In this document: positions 58,336 through 64,000 of the stretch, piece by piece
Numbering within the stretch: position 1 is the stretch's first letter
Layout of the letters: every line of letters begins with the position of its first letter
Source: a bacterium
Lineage (GTDB): Bacteria > Actinomycetota > Thermoleophilia > Solirubrobacterales > Solirubrobacteraceae
DNA length: 64,000 bases
Direction: 5' to 3'
NCBI GenBank assembly: GCA_021323635.1
Contig: JAJPKQ010000037.1
Location: forward strand, 62,001-126,000
Position numbers and translations under genes: made by a program
The notes under the pieces: model-generated
What the model was told of the DNA's origin: nothing
Databases searched by the model: none
Seen by the model: the letters and a program-made list of their open reading frames with translations, nothing else

Positions 58336-60102
58336 ATGCATTTTGTGAAGCTGATCACTAACCTCATCGCGCTCGGCATCCAAGCGGTGGCATCGAGCCT
58401 CGGGCACCCACCTCTGCACGACCTGCAGATCTCCCCGGCGATCCACAAGATCAAGCATGTGGTCGTGATCATGCAGGAGAACCGCTCCTTTGACACCTAC
58501 TTCGGGACCTACCCTGGCGTCGACGGAATCCCGCGCAAGAACGGGCAGATCACCGTCTGCGTCCCGGATCCCGAACATGGCGACTGCATCAAGCCCTACC
58601 TCAACGAAGTGGACTCAAACCAGGGCGGGCCCCACGGCTATGTGGCCGCCCTCACCGACATCAACGGCGGCGCCATGAACGGCTTCGTCGCCTCCGCGGA
58701 GCACGAACACGAACAGAGGTGCCGAAACACCTCGCTGGAACCCAACTGCGTCACCGGCGAAGGCGCCTATCGCGAAGTGATGGGCTACCACGACGGCTCG
58801 CAGATCCCCAACTACTGGGCTTACGCAAAGAACTTCGTGCTGCAGGAACGGATGTTCGAGCCCAACAAGTCCTGGAGCCTCCCGGCGCACCTCTTCGAGG
58901 TCTCGGCGTGGTCGGCGCGCTGCCCGGTCTTCGGCAACCCGATGGATTGCGTCAACGCCGTGCAGAGTCCCGAACCGGTGCCCGAATTCAGCCCCACGGG
59001 CGCCGAACCCAACTACGACTGGACCGACGTGACCTACTTGCTGCGCAAGCACCACGTCAGCTGGAAGTACTTCGTCTTCACGGGCGGCGAGCCCGAATGC
59101 GACATCAACGAAGACATCCCCTGCTCGGCGGGGGGCAACCTGCAGCCCACTCCGGAGATCTGGAGTCCCCTGCCCTACTTCGTTGACGTGCGCGAAGACG
59201 GGCAGCTGCCGGACATCGAATCGATCAACACCTTCTACGCCGATGCGCGCGCGGGAACGCTACCGAGCGTCTCGTGGCTTGCGCCGGACGATCGCGTCTC
59301 CGAACACCCGCCTGCGGGCATCAGCACCGGCCAGGCCTACGTGACAACCGCAATCAACGCGGTCATGCGCTCTCCCGACTGGTCCTCGACGGCGATCTTC
59401 GTCTCCTGGGACGACTGGGGCGGCTTCTACGACAACGCCGTCCCACCGACGGTCGACCAGAGCGGCTACGGCCTACGCGTGCCCGGCCTGGTGATCAGCC
59501 CGTATGCCCGCCACGGCTACATCGACCGCCAGATCTTGAGCCACGACGCCTACCTGAAGTTCATCGAGAACGACTTCTTAGAAGGCGAACGGCTGAACCC
59601 GGCCACCGACGGCCGCCCCGACTCGCGACCGGACGTGCGCGAAGAACTGCCGATTCTGGGCAACCTCGAAAGCGACTTCAACTTCAACCAGCCGCCGACT
59701 CCCCCCTTTCTCCTCCCGCCCGACCCGCAGCCGTGGTCGATCCCCACCGCCTTCCGCCTGCTGACGAGCGGATTGCGCACGCGTCAGGCACCCGCAGCGC
59801 AGGGTGGCAATCTGATCGCGAGGCTGACCTGCACGCTGCGCTGCCAGGTTTCGATCAGCGGCAAGGTGCGCCTGCAGGGGATCGCGTCCCTGGCGGGCGT
59901 GCAGATCGTGCCGCGCACGATCTCCTTCTCCGGCACACGGGCGGTTGCGGTGCACATGCGTGGGCTTGCGACAGACGCTCTAAGGGCACGCATCGCAGCC
60001 TCGCACGGAGCCGCGCAGGCGCTGCTGCAGGTGAGCGCGCAGCAGGTGGGCGCGCCGAGCGAGCGCACCCAGGCGCAGCTGCCGATTCAGCTGCTGCCCT
60101 GA
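58336..60102 (+). CDS. Phosphoesterase / phospholipase C-type (PF04185-like) exported enzyme
   Basis: The 588-residue protein begins MHFVKLITNLIALGIQAVAS, a weak signal or anchor segment. It then has the family motif KIKHVVVIMQENRSFDTYFG, where the threonine is the likely nucleophile next to metal ligands. Further sites are FEPNKSWSLPAHLFEVSAWS, FVSWDDWGGFYDNAVPP and GLVISPYARHGYIDRQILSH, giving the metal-binding His/Asp set. Relatives hydrolyse phospholipids or phosphomonoesters outside the cell. The last 120 residues form a beta-rich tail. Glutamate codons are about 21 GAA to 8 GAG, opposite to its neighbours. It lies on the opposite strand between infC and rpmI, and its end overlaps the infC end by 16 bases. 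Confidence 0.88.
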   Translation: MHFVKLITNLIALGIQAVASSLGHPPLHDLQISPAIHKIKHVVVIMQENRSFDTYFGTYPGVDGIPRKNGQITVCVPDPEHGDCIKPYLNEVDSNQGGPHGYVAALTDINGGAMNGFVASAEHEHEQRCRNTSLEPNCVTGEGAYREVMGYHDGSQIPNYWAYAKNFVLQERMFEPNKSWSLPAHLFEVSAWSARCPVFGNPMDCVNAVQSPEPVPEFSPTGAEPNYDWTDVTYLLRKHHVSWKYFVFTGGEPECDINEDIPCSAGGNLQPTPEIWSPLPYFVDVREDGQLPDIESINTFYADARAGTLPSVSWLAPDDRVSEHPPAGISTGQAYVTTAINAVMRSPDWSSTAIFVSWDDWGGFYDNAVPPTVDQSGYGLRVPGLVISPYARHGYIDRQILSHDAYLKFIENDFLEGERLNPATDGRPDSRPDVREELPILGNLESDFNFNQPPTPPFLLPPDPQPWSIPTAFRLLTSGLRTRQAPAAQGGNLIARLTCTLRCQVSISGKVRLQGIASLAGVQIVPRTISFSGTRAVAVHMRGLATDALRARIAASHGAAQALLQVSAQQVGAPSERTQAQLPIQLLP

Positions 60103-60863
60103 GGCTCGCCCGGCGCGGCCTCAACGGGCGCGCGATCGACGGTAGCGGCGCCATCCTCCGCGCGTCCGCGCGGTCGGCTGCCGTTCTCGCTTGGCTGCGC
60201 GCCGACGGCTGCGGAGGTCGTTGCGCTGCTTTCGAGCGGCGCGGCGCCCGCCTGGCCCTCGGCCGGGCGCTCCTGGCGAGAGCCTGCGCCGCGAGCTGCA
60301 AGCTGCCCGTTCAGCACCGCCTTGGACGGTGTCAGAAGCATCGCCATGTTGCGGCCATCCAGCGCCGGCGCCTGCTCGACGATCGCCAGCTCGGAGAGCT
60401 CTTCTGCGAGTCGCTGCAGGATTGCCGCCCCGCGCTCGGGATGGGCGACCTCGCGGCCGCGGAACATGATCGTCACCTTGACCTTGTAGCGGTGCAGGAG
60501 AAAGCGTTCCACATGACCCTTCTTGGTGTCGTAGTCATGCTGGGCAATCTTCGGGCGGAATTTGATCTCGCGAATCGTGATCTGCTGCTGGTGCTTGCGC
60601 GCCTGCTTCTGCTTGAGCGCCTGCTCATAGCGATACTTGGGGTAGTCGAGCACCCTGCACACGGGCGGTCGCGCCTGCGGTGCGACCTCCACCAGATCGA
60701 GCTCCCGCTCGCGCGCGTAGCGGAGCGCCTCCTGGGTCTTGAGAATCCCGACCTGTTGGCCCTTCTCGTCGATCAGGCGCACCTCGGGGGCGCTGATCCG
60801 CTCGTTGGTCCGCGTGAGATCCTGCTCAGGCGGACGCCGGTCTAGCCTACGCGGAACCGGCAC
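60087..60863 (-). CDS. infC: Translation initiation factor IF-3 with long C-terminal tail
   Basis: IF-3 checks start-codon pairing and keeps subunits apart. The 258-residue product has the N-terminal domain (NERISAPEVRLIDEKGQQVG; EALRYARERELDLVEVAPQA) and the C-terminal domain (QITIREIKFRPKIAQHDYDT; VTIMFRGREVAHPERGAAIL; GRNMAMLLTPS). The GTG start gives RLDRRPPEQDLTRTNERI, as in other actinobacterial IF-3. About 70 residues of Ala/Glu/Arg-rich low-complexity sequence follow the core. The end of that tail overlaps the convergent phosphoesterase gene. It follows thrS by 72 bases. Confidence 0.95.
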   Translation of the reverse strand: MPVPRRLDRRPPEQDLTRTNERISAPEVRLIDEKGQQVGILKTQEALRYARERELDLVEVAPQARPPVCRVLDYPKYRYEQALKQKQARKHQQQITIREIKFRPKIAQHDYDTKKGHVERFLLHRYKVKVTIMFRGREVAHPERGAAILQRLAEELSELAIVEQAPALDGRNMAMLLTPSKAVLNGQLAARGAGSRQERPAEGQAGAAPLESSATTSAAVGAQPSENGSRPRGRAEDGAATVDRAPVEAAPGEPQGSS

Positions 60864-60935
60864 CGTCAGATTGCGAGGTGGCGCGCCAAGCGTTCTTATC
60901 CGCGACGCGTGGTATCAGTGCTGGACCTCAAGGGC

Positions 60936-62987
60936 TCAGAGTATATCGAGCTTCTGCTCAAGGGCCTCCGTGGGCAGCCTCCCGCCCGGCGTCCGCAGCG
61001 CTCTGATGCTCTGCGGGTAACGCTCGCGCTCAAGCTCCGCACAGAGCTCATCGAGCTCCGTCTGCTGCTCGTGGTGCTCTACCTCCCCCGGTGGCGCCCC
61101 CTTGCGGCGGCGGCGCACGCGCGCGGAGACGGTGCTCGCGGCAGCCTCCTTGGGGCCGACCACCAAGATGTACGGGATCTTGCGCAGCTCGGCATCGCGG
61201 ATCTTGCGGCCCAAGGACTCCGCGCGCAAATCCAGCTCGCAGCGGACGCCGCCCGCGCGCAGCCGCTCGGCCACGCGCTGCGCGTACGCTGCAGCCGGAT
61301 CGGAGACCGGCGCGATCAGCGCCTGCACAGGCGCAAGCCAGAGCGGCAGCTCACCCGCGAAGTGCTCAAGCAGGATGCCGATGAAGCGCTCAAAGGAGCC
61401 CAGCAGCGCGCGGTGGATCATCACCGGCACGTGCTCTGCGTTGTCCGCGCCGTTGTAGCGCAGGTCAAAGCGCTCAGGCATCGAGTAGTCAAGCTGGATC
61501 GTTCCAAGCTGCCAGGAGCGACCGATCGCGTCCTCCATGTGCAGGTCGATCTTCGGGCCGTAGAAGGCGCCATCGCCCTCGTTGCGCTCATAGGCGAGCC
61601 CCTGCGCATCCAGCGCGCCGGCCAGCGCCGCCTCCGCGCGGTCCCACATCTCCTCGCTGCCGATCCGCTGCGTCGGCCGTGTGGAGAGCTCCAGGCGCAC
61701 GTCGAAGTCGAAGAGCTCATAGATCTCGAAGGCAAACTGAAGGCAGGCGCGCACCTCCTCCTGGACCTGATCCTCGCTGCAGAAGATGTGCGCGTCATCC
61801 TGGGTTATGTGACGGACGCGCAGCAGCCCGTGCAGCACTCCGGAGGGCTCATGGCGATGAACGAGGCCCGCCTCCGAGTAGCGGATCGGAAGGTCACGAT
61901 ATGAGCGTCGAGCTGATTTGTAGATCTGGATGTGGGCGGGGCAGTTCATCGGCTTCAGGCCCATCTGCCGTCCCTCGACCTCGGTGAAGTACATGTTCTC
62001 GCGGTACTTCTCCCAGTGCCCGGACTGCCGCCAGAGCTCGGCGTCATAGAGGATCGGGGTGCGCACCTCGTGGTAGCCGCGCGCGGAGTTCAACGCGCGC
62101 CAGGCGCTGGTCAGCTCGTTGAAGATCGTCATCCCCGCCGGCGTCCAGAAGGGGCTGCCCGGCGATAGCTCGGAGAAGAGGAAGAGATCCAGGTCGCGCC
62201 CGAGGCGGCGATGATCACGGGCACGCGCAGCCTCCAGGCGCGCCTGGTGCTCCTCAAGCTCTTTCTGCGAGAAGAAGGCGGTGCCGTACACGCGCGTGAG
62301 CATCGGTCGCTTGGAGTCCCCGCGCCAGTAGGCGCCCGCGACCGACTGCAGGCGGAAGGCCTTTATGGCGCTGGTGTCGGGCGCGTGCGGCCCGCGGCAG
62401 AGGTCGGTGAAGGGTCCGTTGGTGTAGAGCGAGACGGTCTGCACGGGCGCCTGCGCAGGCGCTGAGCGAACGATGTCGTCGATCAGCTCCACCTTGTAGT
62501 CCTGGCCTTCGGCGGCGAAGCGCTCGCGCGCGGCCGACACAGAAAGCTCGCTGCGCTCGAAGCGCTCCGCAGCGGCGATGTGGGCGCGCATGCGCTCTTC
62601 GATCGCCGGCAGGTCGTCGTCGGAGAGCCGCACGCCTTCGGGCAGGTCGAAGTCGTAGTAGAAGCCCTCCGCAATTGGCGGCCCGATCGCCAGCTTCACG
62701 CCCGGGTAGAGCTCGCACATCGCCGTCGCGAGCACGTGCGCTGCATCGTGGCGGATCACCTCAAGCGCCTGCGGGCCGCTCTTGGCGGTCAGGATCGCAA
62801 TCCTGACGCCGCTCTCAAGCGGGCGGGCGAGGTCGACCACCTGGGGCTCGCTGCCGTCGCGCTGCACAGCGACAGCGATCGCCGCGCGCGCCAGCCCCGC
62901 TCCGATCGCAGCGGCGGCGTCAGCGCCTGTAGCGCCCTGAGCCAGCTCAAGCGCCGTGCCGTCGGGAAGATGAACGGTGATCGACAT
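60936..62987 (-). CDS. thrS: Threonyl-tRNA synthetase
   Basis: ThrS charges tRNA(Thr) and edits serine. The 683-residue protein has the TGS domain (ITVHLPDGTALELAQGATGA), the editing domain with RHDAAHVLATAMCELYPGVK and PIAEGFYYDFDL, and the class II core with GLKPMNCPAHIQIYKS (zinc cysteine), RYSEAGLVHRHEPSGVLHGL, RVRHITQDDAHIFC and VPVMIHRALLGSFERFIGIL. The anticodon domain closes it. It starts 29 bases after the SDR gene and precedes infC, as in many bacteria. Confidence 0.97.
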   Translation of the reverse strand: MSITVHLPDGTALELAQGATGADAAAAIGAGLARAAIAVAVQRDGSEPQVVDLARPLESGVRIAILTAKSGPQALEVIRHDAAHVLATAMCELYPGVKLAIGPPIAEGFYYDFDLPEGVRLSDDDLPAIEERMRAHIAAAERFERSELSVSAARERFAAEGQDYKVELIDDIVRSAPAQAPVQTVSLYTNGPFTDLCRGPHAPDTSAIKAFRLQSVAGAYWRGDSKRPMLTRVYGTAFFSQKELEEHQARLEAARARDHRRLGRDLDLFLFSELSPGSPFWTPAGMTIFNELTSAWRALNSARGYHEVRTPILYDAELWRQSGHWEKYRENMYFTEVEGRQMGLKPMNCPAHIQIYKSARRSYRDLPIRYSEAGLVHRHEPSGVLHGLLRVRHITQDDAHIFCSEDQVQEEVRACLQFAFEIYELFDFDVRLELSTRPTQRIGSEEMWDRAEAALAGALDAQGLAYERNEGDGAFYGPKIDLHMEDAIGRSWQLGTIQLDYSMPERFDLRYNGADNAEHVPVMIHRALLGSFERFIGILLEHFAGELPLWLAPVQALIAPVSDPAAAYAQRVAERLRAGGVRCELDLRAESLGRKIRDAELRKIPYILVVGPKEAAASTVSARVRRRRKGAPPGEVEHHEQQTELDELCAELERERYPQSIRALRTPGGRLPTEALEQKLDIL

Positions 62988-63016
62988 TGCAAGCGCCCAG
63001 GCTAGCCGCAGGGCTC

Positions 63017-63901
63017 TCAGCCCGCCCCGGCGGGCGCAAGCGCCTGCCTGATCTGCTGCTCAGAGAGCTCCCAGAGCCGCTGCGCGTCCGTCGCCGACCG
63101 CGCCGCAGCGGAGGGCTCGCGCAGGGAGCAGTCGACGTAGTAGCCGCCGCTTTGGAGCTCCTCCGATTGCGCCGCCGCAAGCCAGACCAGCGTCTGCGCG
63201 CCCTCCTGCGGGCTGCGCGAGAAGGGCCGCAGCGCCGCCATCAGTGCGCGCATCAGCGGGCCGTTGTTGCGATTGAAGCCGCTTGCGACCACGCCTGGGT
63301 GAAAGCAGTAGGCGCCGATGCCGCTCCCCTCAAGGCGCCGCGCAAGCTCGCGCGTGAAGAGGATGTTCGCAAGCTTGGTCTCGCCGTAGCGGGCAAAGCC
63401 ACCAAGGCGATAGGAGCGCTCCGCGCCGAGATCCTCGAAGGGGATCGAGCGGCCGCGGTGCGCATCGGAGGCGGTGGTGATGATGCGCGCCGGCGCACAA
63501 GCGCGCAGGCGCTCAAGCAGCAGGGACGTCAGCAGGTGGGGCGCAAGGTGGTTGGTCGCCCAGGTGCGCTCGATCCCCTCTGCCGTGAGCTCGCGCCGCG
63601 AGAGCATCGCGCCCGCGTTGTTGACCAGCAGCTCGAGCCGCTCGCAGCGATCGAGCACCTCCTGCGCCAGCGCCTGCACGCTCGCAAGCGAGGAGAGGTC
63701 CGCGTGCATGACCGACACCTGCAACCGCTCTCCTGCCGTCCGGATCCGCTCCGCTGCAGCTGCGCCGCGATCGGGATCGCGGGCTACCAGTGCAACGTGC
63801 GCGCCGCGGGCGGCAAGCTCCTGCGCCGCAGCCAGGCCGATGCCAGATGTCGCGCCGGTGATCAGGACCTGCTTGCCAGAAAGCGACCAGCGCTCGCTCA
63901 C
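63017..63901 (-). CDS. Short-chain dehydrogenase/reductase (retinol-dehydrogenase-like)
   Basis: The 294-residue SDR has the NAD(P)-binding TGATSGIGLAAAQELAARGA, HADLSSLASVQALAQ, LVNNAGAM, the catalytic serine region IITTASDAHRGR and the YxxxK motif in ARYGETKLANILFTRELA. The family resembles retinol dehydrogenase/WW-domain oxidoreductases; the substrate is unknown. The GTG start overlaps the previous gene's stop (GTGA), so it is translated with that gene. Confidence 0.88.
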   Translation of the reverse strand: MSERWSLSGKQVLITGATSGIGLAAAQELAARGAHVALVARDPDRGAAAAERIRTAGERLQVSVMHADLSSLASVQALAQEVLDRCERLELLVNNAGAMLSRRELTAEGIERTWATNHLAPHLLTSLLLERLRACAPARIITTASDAHRGRSIPFEDLGAERSYRLGGFARYGETKLANILFTRELARRLEGSGIGAYCFHPGVVASGFNRNNGPLMRALMAALRPFSRSPQEGAQTLVWLAAAQSEELQSGGYYVDCSLREPSAAARSATDAQRLWELSEQQIRQALAPAGAG

Positions 63902-64000
63902 CGCTCTCCCCCTGCCTCCGCGCGCTGTACGCCCGGGCCAACCAGGTCGCTCTGCAGATCGACCCTGATCGCCTTCCGCGCGGCAAGCTCCTGGAGCATC
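63898..64000 (-). CDS. 3' end of an unidentified gene upstream of the SDR
   Basis: An open frame enters at the window edge and ends at the TGA overlapping the SDR start. It encodes about 34 residues: MLQELAARKAIRVDLQSDLV and then a short acidic/arginine tail. The overlap with the SDR start is the main evidence that it is a real gene end. The fragment is too short to assign a family. Confidence 0.5.
   Translation of the reverse strand, partial: MLQELAARKAIRVDLQSDLVGPGVQRAEAGGER

Overview
The window is a dense, very GC-rich bacterial chromosome segment. GTG and TTG starts are frequent, ATGA/GTGA stop-start overlaps are common, and nearly every third codon position is G or C. The mycobacterial-type SerC, a menaquinone pathway, GatCAB and the pheST-argCJBD block fit Actinobacteria, most likely Thermoleophilia/Solirubrobacterales. 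That placement is inferred from gene content and style, not from a search. I see no rRNA, tRNA, CRISPR array, prophage or replication origin.

Layout. 1-8.3 kb: a truncated Gfo/Idh/MocA oxidoreductase, a VOC-fold protein, leuA, a stretch of decaying toxin-antitoxin genes beside an intact vapBC pair, then serC-serA and a small XRE regulator. 8.3-23.2 kb: ilvC, then a scattered menaquinone cluster on both strands (menE, menB-menA-menC, menH, menD, menF). It is interrupted by an exported protein gene and a second vapBC pair, and closed by ilvB-ilvN, which is overlap-coupled to menF. 23.2-26.1 kb: two small membrane proteins, an exported kelch/ASH/collagen-like protein and an IS3 transposase remnant. 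26.1-35.6 kb: pcrA-folD-(membrane protein)-gatC-gatA-gatB, then a lipoprotein with cysK-cysE. 35.7-38.7 kb: an exported protein, a YbjQ-family protein, an Rrf2 regulator and an HDOD-LuxR fusion. 39-49.3 kb: gltX, nfo, dnaE, a coiled-coil protein, argG and a large secreted modular protein. 49.4-64 kb: pheS-pheT-argC-argJ-argB-argD, rpmI-rplT, a secreted phosphoesterase lying between rpmI and infC, infC, thrS, an SDR and the 3' end of another gene.

How the genes work together. Most are core anabolism and translation: branched-chain amino acids (leuA, ilvBNC), serine and cysteine (serAC, cysEK), arginine (argGCJBD), menaquinone (menA-F, H), one-carbon metabolism (folD), aminoacyl-tRNA synthesis (gltX, gatCAB, pheST, thrS), initiation and ribosomal proteins (infC, rpmI, rplT) and DNA replication/repair (dnaE, pcrA, nfo). 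GatCAB together with GluRS suggests Gln-tRNA(Gln) is made by transamidation, but the rest of the genome is not visible.

Accessory layer. Several exported proteins sit singly between housekeeping blocks and prefer GAA for glutamate, while the cytosolic genes use almost only GAG. Three toxin-antitoxin loci plus a further PIN-domain relic and an IS3 remnant are the only mobile-type signals. The best candidates for new biology are the HDOD-LuxR fusion, the phosphoesterase gene splitting the infC/rpmI-rplT block, the ilvBN-menF coupling, the modular exported proteins, and the uncharacterised membrane protein overlap-coupled to gatC.

The ORF track writes alternative start codons as M. Where a GTG or TTG start, or an internal start, was better supported, I changed the coordinates.
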